A stretch of 64,000 nucleotides of DNA from Linepithema humile (GCF_040581485.1 NC_090129.1:6744501-6808500); one strand, 5' to 3'; shown: positions 52,266 to 63,963, numbered from the stretch's first letter. Notes: a model not told the origin generated them from the sequence alone. Program-made: numbers and translations.

Positions 52266-53537
52266 TCCGATTGTGTTATAACTCTTTTTATCAGACTTCT
52301 GCAAAATCAAAATAAATCATTATTTTACAGTAACCTATCTTCTTTAAAAATACAAATATTTGATATATTTTACTGACAAATTAGATTGACTATAGAATGA
52401 CAAGTTTCAGACATTTATATTCCAATGAATCAGAACTAATTTAGAACATTCTCAATATCCAGTTTCTTGTTTTAAAATAATTACGTTTCGTAATATAATA
52501 ACTGCCTTTCTTGCAACTCTCATTTGTTAATATTAATTAAAATATTTTCTTGCAAAACACAAAGAAAGGAGATTTTACAAATTGTCTCAAAGATTCCATT
52601 TTAAATCCATTATTGCGTCCAATAATTTAATTACTGCGATAATGCGTGTACTTTATATACAAAGTTAAATTACGTGAGATAAAAGGCGCGAGGAAACAAT
52701 GCAATTATCGTAATGAATTTTAGTGACGCACCTTGACTCAGCTAAATTGAAAAGCTTACGAAGACCTCACGAGAAGTAGATATTGCGTGATCTTCCTCCT
52801 TCTTGCTAAATATAAATTGTCGAAGATATCCCATAAATAACGTACGTAGGTTTCGCAGACGTTATTAGAATTTTCGAATAATGTCAAAAAGGGTATTTAA
52901 CTTCACACCGACCGACTTCACACGATGGCCACATATGTTATGCACTAATGAGGCAGACACGTGTGTATCCCCTTTATATATTCTCGCGCGGCGATAGCAA
53001 CCGATGACTAACGATGATTGACGATTTTCGGACCTATACATTCCCCGAGGAAAGTGCTGGAAAGTGCAAGAATGTCATTGGAATTGAAAATGAAGAAGTC
53101 AAACATGATGCACTGTTGCGAAACCGCGATAGTCGCGCTTCGCGCGGAGCATGAGCATTAAAGAACAAATGTTTATGGCATTCAACCACTAGATAGCGAT
53201 ACTGTAATCTTTGAACGCAATGGTAGCAAATAAAAAGAAACAATAAAAAAAATTCAGTGTTTTACTTCTATTTTGATCAAGGCGTTAGTTTTACACCCTC
53301 CCTCTTGACAATAAATTCAAACGCAGATATAATACTATAGGTAGAAGTGTTTGGAATTGTATATAAATTTATACTTATATAATAACTTATATAAATTTAA
53401 TACGTTTAATAAGTTATTTAAAATAATATTGAAATAGTATTTGACAAAATGTTAAGGAAGATATAATATCTATATATACATATATACTCTATATATACTT
53501 TTTTTGTTCCTATATTTAGAAATAAAATTACGCATAT
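52266..53537 (-). promoter_or_regulatory. 5' UTR, intron and promoter region of ZFAND2, plus spacer to IFT70
   Basis: A GTAAGC donor (plus-strand 52754-52759) and the acceptor before 52298 define a leader intron. A TATATAAAG box on the minus strand (52972-52980) would place transcription start near 52945, so the first exon would be about 52760-52945. TGACTCAGC (52734-52742), an AP-1/antioxidant-response-type site, lies in the leader intron. No clean heat-shock element was found. The rest, to 53537, is AT-rich and includes the IFT70 3' UTR side. Confidence 0.45.
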
Positions 53538-56500
53538 CTAAGACATTTGTAGCTTTAAAAATAACGCTTTGAGATATCGCGCCTCGTAAATAACTGTTCG
53601 TTTGCCCTGAGGAGAAACATTAAGCATATCCTGTATGTCAAACGGTTGATCTATCACTGTCATTATGTCCTTGCCATAAACTGAAATGCCAAGAAGATAA
53701 ATGGAATATCATCATTATGCTTTAATAGCGAATAGCACACAATTTTCTCATGAGAATACCTTCGCAATGTTCCAAGAACTGGATGCATTCCTGCAGCGTG
53801 GAATCTTTCAGGACCACCAGTTGTTTTGCCAGTTGTTCCAAGAGCGATAAGAAACATCTCTTTGCATAAAACCAAGTATCGGTGCCAAGTTTCTTGTTGT
53901 ACGGCTCGAGGCTTTTCATCACTCGCGATATGCCGAATTCATAATTACCCTTGGAACAATATAATGTTCCAATTACCAGATTTACAATGCACAAGTGAAA
54001 AAGTTTCTTGTCTTGATCCTCGAACGATACCGCCTCTTCCTCTTTCTCGATTTTTTTCATTAGCTCCTCAGCTTCTGCATTTTGCGAAGTCATAATATAG
54101 CTGACGCACAAGTTCGCAAGAACTATAGCACTAACATCTAAAATCTGCAATCAGAAATGTCAAATATCGAGTAGTAGAAAACCATAGAGAGAGAGAGAGA
54201 AATAAACTTTTTTTTCATTCATTTATACATTTCATACTAACGTTATCATATTTCTTTTTGACGATTGGCTCATAAAAACGCGTCGCCTCCTTGAATTTAT
54301 TTTCCTGCATAAAAAGAGTGTGCGCAACGTTTAACTTCCACACGTCATGCTCGTTGCAGAACTCGACGCTCTTCTTAAAAATCTTTTCTACTTGGGTGTA
54401 ATTTTCGAGATCCCAATAAATTTTCGCTTGCGCCATCAATACAGGGACGTATCGATCAAGAGCCTCCTCGTAATCGTTTACGGCCTTTTTGACGGCATTG
54501 TCGTCGTGATTCAATCTCGCTTCCTGCACCTGCTTGGTTGCTTTACGCAATGCTTCTGTATGCTTATTAGCAAGATCGTCGAATTTGCGATACGCTTCCT
54601 CCGGCGAAGTCTGCTGCGTTATCAGCGCGTCCAAAAAATCGTATAAATACTAAAAATATAAATTTCAGATAATTAATATAAATAGAAACAATATGTACTA
54701 AAAATTAATCTCTTAATTATGATTTGAATCTTTTTAAAATAACTTTTTTCTTGCAAAGTATAATTTAACAATTTATATTCTCTCTATATTATATTTTTAT
54801 ATTATATACTATATATTTTTTATGAGTTTGATATAAATTACAAAACTTCAACAATAAGTTAATTATTTCGTTAATAAAAAATAAATATTTTGTCCAGAAA
54901 TAATAAACAATGTATATTAGCACCCTTGACTGGTGATGTGCAGTGATGTATATAATGATGTATAAATGCGGTCTTACATTTGTTGTGTAGAAACCTAACC
55001 TATGGCAACATTCTTTTCTATTGACATTATGTACCTTTCGAAACGTGAGTTATTGATTAATGACATGTTATAGTTTTCAAGATCGAAATAATATGACGAA
55101 GTGCGAATTGAATCAAATATTTCTGGGCGAAATAGTATCCGTTCAAAATTACGGAGCTTTTATCAGAATACCAGGTATCTCGCAACAAGGCTTAATACAC
55201 CGGACACAGGTATTATTAGTTTTAATGATTCGATAAATATTAAAATTTCTATATAACGTATATAACGTAATATAACATATTTCGATATCATTTCCAACAG
55301 ATAAGCTCGTCTCATGTCGACAATGTTGCAGAGATTTTGCAAAAGGGTGAGAGAGTTTGGTGTAAAGTGATCTCTGTAGCAGAGGATGGCAAGATAGGAC
55401 TTTCTATGAAACATGTAAATCAAGGGAATGGCACAGATTTGGACCCTAATGGCGTGGAGCTGCAGAAAGACATTCAACGTAAGAAAACTCTAGGTACAGT
55501 TCAACGGAAGGCTATAAAGTTAGAGGCAGTACTCAATACTACATGCACAAAATGCGGCACTAAGGGACACATGTCCAAGGATTGTTTCATGCCTCCAGAT
55601 GGAAAGAAATATGAACTAATCCCTGAAATTGAGGAGGAGAGCATACCGGAGCCAGTCAGCGAGAACAAAGAAAAGAAGATAGAAAAAAAGCATAAATTGA
55701 AAAAGAAGAAGAAAAAGTCAAAAAAGAGCAAGCAATCTACAGCAGATGACAGTGATATGGATGAAAAGGAGAGAAGTAAAAAGAAAAAAAAGAAATCTTC
55801 CAAGGAACGCAAGAAGCACAGAAAAAAACATAGCAGCAGCAGCTCAAGTAGCGACTCTTGTAATAGTTCTTCTAGCCACGATGTAAAGGCTCATAAGCGA
55901 AAACATTCGGAAGATCGTGAGATTCGTACAAAGAAGTGCAAACATTCGAAAACTAAGCACCCAGATTGATTGACAAGTAATTTTTTGCGCAAATACAATG
56001 GTCTAATATTCTACACACAACTTTTTGTATGTATATAACATATAATATAAGCCTAAACAATATTATTTCAAAATTCAAATGAAATATTCAGTGATCAAAA
56101 TATTCAACTTACTGGTGTCAGATATTTGTAAGTTAGGTGCACATTTTCGGCTAGAACATCTGCAGCTAAGTCATAATATTGATATTTACAATACAGAAGT
56201 AACAAATTGGCAAAAGTCTCAGGTGGGAATGGATTTTGCTGCAGTAAAAACTGTAGCTTCTCGAATCCTTCGTTTGGTTTTACATCCATGTTTATCAAGG
56301 CCTGATTGTGCAAAGTAACAGCGTCCAATTCTTCTTCGGAACGCGGTGGCATGTCTGTTAACGCCTCTTTCGCCGCATCATCTGCAGTTAATATAAAAAG
56401 CAGCATAAGAAGCATATTTATTTTCTAAAAATTGTAAAGTGCAGCGATGTAAAATTACAATTTTGCAATTGATATTCTATGGCAGCTTTCAAGTTGAACG

Positions 56501-57669
56501 CCTCTGTCAAAGCTGTCTCGTGCAGTGTCAACGTATTTCCAACGCTTTGAACTTCAATACCCTCAGTAGTCATCCCCACACTTAACTCAGGATGCTCTCT
56601 TATACCGTGCTCAATAATACTAGCTGAAGCACAACAAAATGTAATTTGAAATGAATAAACAGAATACAAAATTACGTCTTATATTAGTAAGATAATTGCT
56701 ATAATGAACATGTACCAATATGTTTCAGCGATGCAGCGTACTCTTTCAATTTATAGTAACAAAGGGCGACATTGTATGACAGATGAGGTCTGAATCCCGC
56801 GATTTGTAATGCATTCGCAAACTTCTTGAGAGCCTGTTCATATTGCTCCTCCTGTAAAAACACAGTCACTTAAATACATGCACCACTTGTGGCTGCTTAT
56901 AAAGTCATGTACCTTGTACAAGAGGCAACCCAGGTTGATTTCCGTGTCGACATCATCGGCGGGACATTGATCCACGAGATTCTTAGCGATGACCATATCT
57001 TCCTGTCCGTACTTTATAGCTGCCTGTAGCTTCTTTACCTTGAACTCCAAGTTACTCTGATTCATGATGCTCGAGCAAACCGTCCACGCTTCCGGATACA
57101 TACAAGCTTGATGCAGCGACTGAGCATAGTAGAGTTTATATAGATTTTCCTCTGGGCACAGTTGGACCAGCTTCTCGTAACATTGTGCTACAGCCATGAA
57201 ATCTTGAGTGTAAAAGTAACAATGAGCCAGAAGCGATAAGCAAGGTCTAGACTAAAAGAATGATTTATTTAATAATGCTTATATAAATTATGCACACCAT
57301 CATAATATAGCATACATACATTAGGATGAGAATCTAAGAGATTTAGTAAAACTTTTATAGTTTCGATGTATCGTTGTTCTCTTATCTAAAACAAAATTAA
57401 AATTTATTTATACTTATTTCTCTTTGCGTCAAAAATATCGCAATATATATTTATATAAAGTGTCTCAAAACCATTGTCCTATTTATAGACTTTTTGTTAA
57501 TTTAAAATTAGATTTATCTTAATGAAAAAAATTTAATGTATATATGTATGTCTGTGCATACACAAACTTGTGTAATACACAAACGATAATGTGTACTACA
57601 CACCATAGAATAGATTGTTTTCGTGTACTCTCCATCTTTTATATACACATTTTCTATAAATGTAGACAT
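53538..57669 (-). CDS. IFT70: Intraflagellar transport protein 70 (TTC30), complete, 9 exons, 658 aa
   Basis: Core IFT-B subunit that wraps IFT52 and is needed for cilium assembly and tubulin polyglutamylation (TTC30A/B, fleer, DYF-1). Exons: 57669-57604, 57385-57320, 57251-56913, 56851-56716, 56623-56459, 56381-56113, 54649-54242, 54144-53760 and 53680-53538; all phases match and the total is 659 codons, close to the human 665 aa. The protein is a TPR superhelix throughout. Diagnostic blocks include KDGEYTKTIY (N-terminus), LQAAIKYGQED, HPELSVGMTTEGIEVQSVGN, LQFLLQQNPFPPETFANLLL, DLAADVLAENVHLTYKYLTP, SVEFCNEHDVWKLNVAHTLF and GNYEFGISRVMKSLEPYNKK. In insects its use is expected in ciliated sensory neurons and possibly sperm. 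The 1.46 kb intron 54650-56112 contains the ZCCHC17 gene on the opposite strand. Confidence 0.96.
55093..55969 (+). CDS. ZCCHC17: Zinc finger CCHC domain protein 17 (pNO40/PS1D-like), 2 exons, 261 aa
   Basis: Nucleolar RNA-binding protein of the ZCCHC17 family, linked to ribosome biogenesis and splicing. Exons: 55093-55209 (39 codons) and 55301-55969, joined in phase 0 (donor CACAG|GTATTA, acceptor TTCCAACAG). An S1 domain (about residues 10-85: FLGEIVSVQNYGAFIRIPG, then GLIHRTQ and KIGLSMKHVNQG) is followed by LEAVLNTTC and a CCHC zinc knuckle (C121, C124, H129, C134). The C-terminal third is a Lys/Ser-rich basic tail with KKKKKSKK and poly-Ser blocks, as in the family. The human protein is 241 aa. 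The whole gene lies in an intron of IFT70 on the other strand, with about 440 bp to the nearest IFT70 exon on the 5' side and about 140 bp on the 3' side. Confidence 0.95.
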
Positions 57670-57764
57670 AGCGCGTTATTGAAAAATTTTAAGTTGCTTA
57701 ATATTATTCCTTGCTTTATTCCTGGCTACATCAAACATCTGTCACGTGCATTGTTTTGATATCA

Positions 57765-57788
57765 GGCAACAACTGTTGCCAGGGAAAC
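57765..57788. promoter_or_regulatory. RFX X-box upstream of IFT70
   Basis: GTTGCCAGGGAAAC (57775-57788) fits the RFX/DAF-19 X-box (GTNRCC, short spacer, RGNAAC). It overlaps a second symmetric pair of half-sites, GGCAAC-AACT-GTTGCC (57765-57780). It lies 106-119 bp upstream of the IFT70 start codon, the usual distance for ciliary genes. Confidence 0.75.
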
Positions 57789-58009
57789 AATAGAAGGGAA
57801 AATTCACAAGTTATTGACACAGGTGATTTCTACATTGTTGTTAGTAATATGAAATAAAACATGAAAAATTCTTAAAAATTACATTTATTTTATGTAATTT
57901 AGCATCATGGTGTAAAAAATTGATTTTGTAAATTTATATTTACATAATTGATATATACTATGTACAGTAATATACACATAAGAAATTATATTATAATGAA
58001 AAAATGCAT
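57789..58009. other. Short spacer between IFT70 promoter and the coiled-coil gene
   Basis: 220 bp of AT-rich DNA between the X-box and the stop codon of the coiled-coil gene. Nothing is recognised in it. The close packing means the IFT70 promoter lies against the 3' end of the upstream gene. Confidence 0.6.
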
Positions 58010-59235
58010 TTAACATTGCAGTAACTTATTTATTTCACAGAACTTTTCTTTTTTAATTTTATTATAAACAGCTGTTAAGTTATCAATTTTGTCTATCATT
58101 GCTTCCAATTTATGTTCTTGTATCTTTAGCAGTTCAGTCATTTCAATTAAATTCTTTTCAAACATTGTACATTGTTCACTTGTTAAAGAAGACACATCCA
58201 TCATTACTGAAGTTGTAATAACTTTTGTCATCTGTAACAAAATATTAAATATATAAATCAAATATTAAGAAAGTAAAACTAAGTAAATAAACCAAGAATT
58301 TAATTAATAATGAATCTATAAAGAATACCTACATATATCTCATTAGTGAGTTTGATATACTTCTCGAGTTCTTTCGTACAGCGCAATGAGTATTTTTTTC
58401 TCATTTCACATGTTTCTGTTAACATCTTTTCACATTCTTCCTCCAGATCATCTGAATTAAGAATTCATGATGTGAATAATCATAGGAGCTATACTTCCAA
58501 TTTTAATACAACAAAATATTTCACAAAATACTCACCCATTTCTAAATATTTGTGTATGTATAGTTCTTTCTGTATGTATTATGTTCTCACTTCTGACGTT
58601 ATACTTATAAAATAATAAAAATTTGTATAATTATCTGAAACAAAAATACATACATAAATTATTGGGAGAATTGCAAGATGAATGGCTTTATATGATGAGA
58701 CTTCAACATTGTAATGCGTTAAAATGTCAAAACTATGAATCTACAATAAAATTTGTTATAAATAACAATATAAACAATCATAATGACACATCGATTTATC
58801 AATGAAAAAGTTCGTTATACGAATTTTGACAATTGATTAAATTTAATTAAAATCTAATCTAACCTCTACGCCCCCAATGTCTACGTCTTAGAAATTTATA
58901 AACCACTATAAATCGCTAAATAATTATTCGTAGCATTACAATTAATTTGTTAAACAAGATTATTAAACATTCATTAATAATATTTGTGGCAAATTTGAAT
59001 TTGAAAGTTATTATCATGATACAAGACAAGTGATAATGATTGAGAAAACAAACCTAAATTGTCTGAATGTGTTAGTGTCGTTGCATTTCAATAATTCTTC
59101 TTTTTTTTTGTTCTTTTTGTGGCTATCTTTCCTTTTGGACACTATATCGCACGTTTCATAATTAGCAATAAAAAAGCCTGCAGAAATACCGTTGTCTCTT
59201 TGTCTGGACGCAACTTTCGAACGCACCGACGCCAT
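58010..59235 (-). CDS. Unrecognised coiled-coil protein gene (model incomplete)
   Basis: I do not recognise this gene. Three well-supported blocks are on the minus strand. The first exon, 59235-59054, starts MASVRSKVASRQ and has a Lys-rich patch (HKKNKKKEE) before a GTTTGT donor. An exon at 58451-58333 is flanked by CAG and GTAGGT. The last exon, 58231-58010, begins MTKVITTSVMMD after TTACAG and ends in TAA. A short exon at about 58565-58532 (KELYIHKYLEM) would feed the 58451 exon in the right phase. Its join to the first exon does not work with the sites I found, so at least one exon is missing or the first exon belongs to another gene. The C-terminal part (ECEKMLTETCEMRKKYSLRC to MIDKIDNLTAVYNKIKKEKF) is a heptad-rich coiled coil. 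It could be a kinetochore- or synaptonemal-type small coiled-coil protein; that is only a guess. Confidence 0.5.
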
Positions 59236-59272
59236 TATGTTTATACACGAAGCATAGGGAAGCAATAACGCC

Positions 59273-60063
59273 GACGTCTAAAGACATCCTAAAAACGTCC
59301 TAAAAAAGACGTCGTTTATTAATTTTTTTAACAATTAGTTTGAATTTTACAACAAAAAACTTTCCAAAAATTAAAAAAAAGACGTTCTAATTATTTAAGT
59401 ATTTCACAAGCATCCTAATACTGTCAAAAGTAGCCAAGAAGCATGTAGAAAAATTCAGATTATCCATTTGAACGACTCCATTTTAACTGGGATTTTATGA
59501 AATTGTTAACAGGAACACATGATGTAATAGGAACTTGTTAACAGAAGCACATGATAATACAGGAGCTCTACTCGTAACAGTGCCATCTATTGATTAGCTA
59601 AAGCATTACAAATGCATTGATGGTAAGTGTACCAATCGCACTAGTCGGTACATTTACCATTAGGTACAGTGAGTGAGCTCCTATATCATCATGTGCTCCT
59701 GTTAACACTTTTTTACCATCAATGCATTCGTAATGTTGCTTTAGCTAATCAATAGATGGCACTGTTACGAGTAGAGCTCCTGTATTATCATGTGCTCCTG
59801 TTAACAAGCTCCTTTTGCATCATGTGTTCCTGTTAACAATTTCATAAAATCCCGGCTAAAATGGAACGTTTCTGGCCGTTGTCAGCAGGTAATTTAAATT
59901 TTCTACATGCTTATTTTCGCTTCTGGGTTACTTTTGACAATGTTGGGATGCTCGTAAAAATTTATGGAAAGTTTTTTTGTTGCAAAATTGAAAATACTAA
60001 TCGTTAAAAAAATTAAAAATTGACGTATTTTTTAGAACGTTTTTAGGATATCTTGGAGATATC
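59273..60063. mobile_element. Foldback (MITE-like) element with long inverted arms
   Basis: Left arm 59273-59628 and right arm 59713-60063 are imperfect reverse complements over about 350 bp. They share, in mirrored order, GACGTNTAAAGACATCC-like ends, AAAAACGTNCTAAAAAA, TTGTTAACAGG, ATCATGTG and GCCATCTATTGATTAGCTAA. The 84-bp centre contains a further copy of the TGTGCTCCTGTTAACA motif, which recurs in both arms. There is no transposase frame, so this is a non-autonomous element. I could not define target-site duplications with certainty. Confidence 0.8.
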
Positions 60064-61054
60064 TTTTTGAGAACACTTTTAACGCTATTATAAGTTATTA
60101 ACGTATCAAATAAGATGCTGTAATTACCCAATTTATAAAAAGTGATATTAAACATTAACGTCATGCGACATATACGAGTAATTTATTATGCACATATCTT
60201 TATATATTTTTACATAAAAATTAATGTATAATCTACGGCTCAAGGTTCAAGGATAGCAATAATAAACAAGAATGTTATGTACTTTTTCCACATTTGCTAT
60301 CGTGCATGGCGGAGATATTAAAAACGATGAAAGACAAACGTCCCCAACCAATATAGCTCTCTCTTTTGCAAAGTGAGGCTACTCCCCCTCTTTCAAAGCT
60401 CACTCCAGGAGTGTACTCAGGCGACAGTCTTTATCTATTGTCTATATTATACGTGACGTACACTATAGACAACAGACAAAGCTGTCATCCAGAGTGTAGT
60501 TCTGAACGTACCTCAATATTCAATGATTTATATTAATATGATAATGCTGCGACTGGCGCGTTGGTGACGTACCCCTTCACGATTATGCAATTGCGATTAT
60601 GAATTTCTTTATAACTTTGAAATTAATGATATTACACGATTGTTCGTTTGCGTGGCGATTATTCCGTACGTAGCGGTGCGCGTGCATTAAACGCCGGTGA
60701 TATTTAAAAAATACATCGATGCCGTTATCTGCGTGTCATCAGAAACTGTTAAATCGCCTGGATCTACTGTACTTTTCTCCTACCTTTCCCTCCTCCTCCC
60801 CTCTCCCCTCCAGATTCTCTTATAATTTCCTTTAGTATGACCACAATCTGCCGACGATAACGGGGATATAGATTATAAATAGCGTGCAAATCACTAACTG
60901 ATCCTTTCGCGGTAAACAACTTCGAGACATATCTTGCGCGACGAGTTGCGCGGAACATCGTGCAAGGAGAGACGAAAAGTTCCGAGCAGAACAGACGGGT
61001 GCTTGATTGACGAAAAGTGATCGTGATTGTCGGAAGGAAATACACGTTAATGAG
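60064..61054. other. Upstream region of hemomucin
   Basis: AT-rich at first and more CpG-rich after about 60.9 kb, up to the start codon. It contains the hairpin at 60411-60498 and a CT-rich stretch at about 60776-60812. No further gene or clear core promoter motif was recognised. The transcription start of the hemomucin gene should lie here. Confidence 0.5.
60411..60498. ncRNA. Second pre-miRNA-like hairpin, upstream of hemomucin
   Basis: Arms 60423-60446 and 60464-60486 pair over 21 bp, with two mismatches and one bulge, around a 17-nt loop. Pairing continues outward with a GG/CC step and CTCAT/GTGAG-like segments to about 60411 and 60498. The shape fits a microRNA precursor, but the pairing is weaker than for the Go-intron hairpin. 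Confidence 0.3.
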
Positions 61055-63963
61055 ATGGGCTATCTCAAGTGTATTGGTACAGTCATCATCTACATCGGCT
61101 TATTCCTGGCGGTGATTACATTCCTACCGGGTCTACCGCCGAAAACAGAGTTCGAAGAATTCAGGTAACATCCATGCGACACGAAAGTATTGGTCACGCA
61201 ATGCCCTTGTCATATCACGCAAATCATCAGCGGCGTCGAATCTCGTTTATTGGTTTTGATCTTTACTTTATAGCATAGTATTACCCAATTTGGACTCCAA
61301 GGTGAGTCCGAAGAATCGGCTAAACGGCGCCCAGAAGTTGTTCGAGAAAGAACTTCATGGTCCGGAGGATCTGGTTACCTATAACGGTCAACTGTACACC
61401 GGTGTTCACGGCGGTTACGTCGTAAGGGTCGAGGAAGATCGCATTGTGCCAATTGTGAAGTTCGGCCAGCAATGTGGTAAGAGAAAAAAATTAATTTTGT
61501 TATATAATAGATAAAAGTAACTCGATTTATCAGATAATTTTATTAGTGATAAATTTATCGCTCAAAGCAATTGCATGTACAAAATATATAAATTATATAC
61601 AATTTAATATCAGATACTTGATTATTTAAATATTCAGTCAAGTTTAGCATAAATCTAAAAGTGACATTTAGAATGTAAATCTTATATGTGAAGTATAAGA
61701 GATAAGAAGTAAAAGCGTTTATGCATACATAATTCTTTAAAATAATTCTGAATATTGAATAATGTAATTTATTAGCCATATTTTTTTCAACTTGAAAAGA
61801 TAAATTAACTAGTATATTTCAACTTTAAGTCTTCACGTGATACGATTTTTTATATTGAATAATTACTGATGGAAATTGCTGTGTGTTCATGATGACTCGA
61901 TAAAAATTAAATTATGGAAGATTAAACAGAATAACAGGTTCAAAGATCAAATAACTCCTACATATTTCTGATCTTTACAAAGGATAGATGTTTTAACTTT
62001 TTTAATATCAAATTAGTGACTTTTAAAAGTATATTCGAAACACAAGATTTTTAGAAAAAAACCTTGATTGTAATGTAATGTAATGTTCAGTTTTTAAAAG
62101 TTATCAACACCATGTTCAATACTGTTAATGTGCTGATAACATTTATATTAATCAGTTTGCTCTGATATGTTTAAATGTTTATTAAATTGATTGATAGCTA
62201 GCTTAATATTTTGTAAGCTTTTTTAAAAAACTTAATTTTATATTAAAATATATTGTAATATATCCATTTTTATCAATTTTTCTTCATATTATTAATAAAA
62301 ACTATATATATATATATATAGAATTATGAAAAAATCAGAAATTATACATATATAGAAAAATATACATATATAGAATTAATATATAAATACGCAATTTTTC
62401 TGTAACTAAAAAAATTGTGACACAAAATTGCAGCTAATAATACATATTTTTTTCAAAATTTGCAGATGGTATTTGGCAAGAAAAAAAATGTGGCAGGCCA
62501 TTGGGACTTCATTTTGATAAGAAAGGCAACTTGTATGTAGTGGACACTTATTACGGAATTTTCAAAGTAAATGTTGCGACCGGAGAATACAAAAATATAG
62601 TGAATACTTCTAAGCCGATCGAGGGTAAAGTTCCAAGGATACCTAATGGTATAGATGTTGCGGAAAATGGAGATCTTTATTGGACTGATAGCAGTACGGA
62701 TTTTGAACTTCACGATGCAGTACCGGCGTTCTTATCCAATCCGTCGGGAAGGTAATAGAAAAATATGTAAATGCGGGTCTTGAAGATCATTGCATATGCG
62801 TACATATACATATAATTTTGTATAATTATGTATATATATGGATAATAAATACAATTTACAGGCTTATACGTTATAATGCGGCTAAGAAGAGAAACGAAGT
62901 GTTGATACGCAATATCGGATTCGCAAATGGCGTTGTTCTAAACGACGACGAAAGTTACGTAATTGTATCAGATATGACAAAGCACCGTCTCTTGAAGTAT
63001 AATTTAAAAGGACCAAAAACAGGACAGACGGAAATTTTCATTGAGGGTTTGTTAGGTCCATTAGATAATCTTCACAGGGATGGTCATGGTGGCTTCTTTG
63101 GCGTTCTATATTTTGCGATTGACCCTGAGCATCCTCATATTCTTGCATCTCTTACACCGCATCCATATTTAAGAAAGATGCTTGTACGATTGTTAATAGT
63201 TATGGAATTACCGATTAAACTATTACACGATATCTATCCTAATACTTATGCCGAAAGACTTATACATGCGATTGGATCACCACAAGGCTTTGAAGAAGTC
63301 TTTGATACAAAGAAGAGATCTTACGTGCTGAGAATAGATGCGTCTGGTAACATTGTGGACTCCATTTTCGCAGACGACGATACAGTTGGTTCCGGTTTCA
63401 GTGCAGCTTGCATACACAATGATTATTTATGGCTAGGTTCTCCGCAAAAGCATTATCTGGTCAGAGTTCCGTTAAAGCAAGCTTTTCCTGATCTGGCTAA
63501 TAGCGAGAGACAATCTTCCGAAAGAACGAAACAAGGCGCAAAATCAACAGAGTCGAAACAGGAGAAAGTTTCTTCTCAGAAATCTACTGCCACTCCGACA
63601 AAATCAACCGCTGCACCTACAACGTCCAAGCCAACTGCCACAACTCCTAAGCCAACAGCTGCACCAAAACCATCTCCAACTCCTAAAGTTGATAAGTCAT
63701 CAGAAACTAAATCAACTTCGAAATCTGCCGAAATCAAAAAGGAGAGTGCAAATACAGTTAACCATGCAAAACCCAGTGCGAAATCAAGCTCGCCGAATGC
63801 AAAGTCTGAAAATAGCAGAACGAAAGAGGATGCTGCGAAGACAAGCACAAAATCTGAAAAAAATGTAAAAGTGGAGCAGGATACTTCCACAAAACAAAAA
63901 ACTCAGAAGTCACAACCTGAAAAAGTTAAGTCAGAAACAAATCGCCCAAAAGAGGAGCTCTAA
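61055..63963 (+). CDS. Hmu: Hemomucin / adipocyte plasma membrane-associated protein (APMAP) family, 4 exons, 566 aa
   Basis: Type II membrane glycoprotein with a strictosidine-synthase-like six-bladed propeller. In flies hemomucin is a surface mucin of haemocytes and gut; vertebrate APMAP has arylesterase activity. Exons: 61055-61164, 61274-61476, 62466-62751 and 62862-63963 in matching phases. Residues about 6-26 (CIGTVIIYIGLFLAVITFLP) form the single N-terminal membrane anchor. Propeller blocks include GPEDLVTYNGQLYTGVHGG, GLHFDKKGNLYVVDTYYGIF, RIPNGIDVAENGDLYWTDSS, GFANGVVLNDDESYVIVSDM and LGPLDNLHRDGHGG. A low-complexity tail (residues 414-566) is rich in Lys, Ser, Thr and Pro, with KPTA/TPK motifs, in the place of the Thr-rich mucin tail of fly hemomucin. 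It is absent from vertebrate APMAP. The stop codon overlaps an AATAAA at 63962-63967. Confidence 0.94.

Noticed and set aside
53538..57669. TPR-rich gene first considered as SRP72
   Set aside because: The order and wording of the repeats, such as GMTTEGIEVQSVGN and GNYEFGISRVMKSLEPYNKK, are specific to IFT70/TTC30. Gene length and the X-box also fit.
58623..58805. Plus-strand frame of 60 codons inside the coiled-coil gene
   Set aside because: It begins at TTG, has no acceptor within its 5' part and no upstream exon. The protein-like look is not enough to support it.
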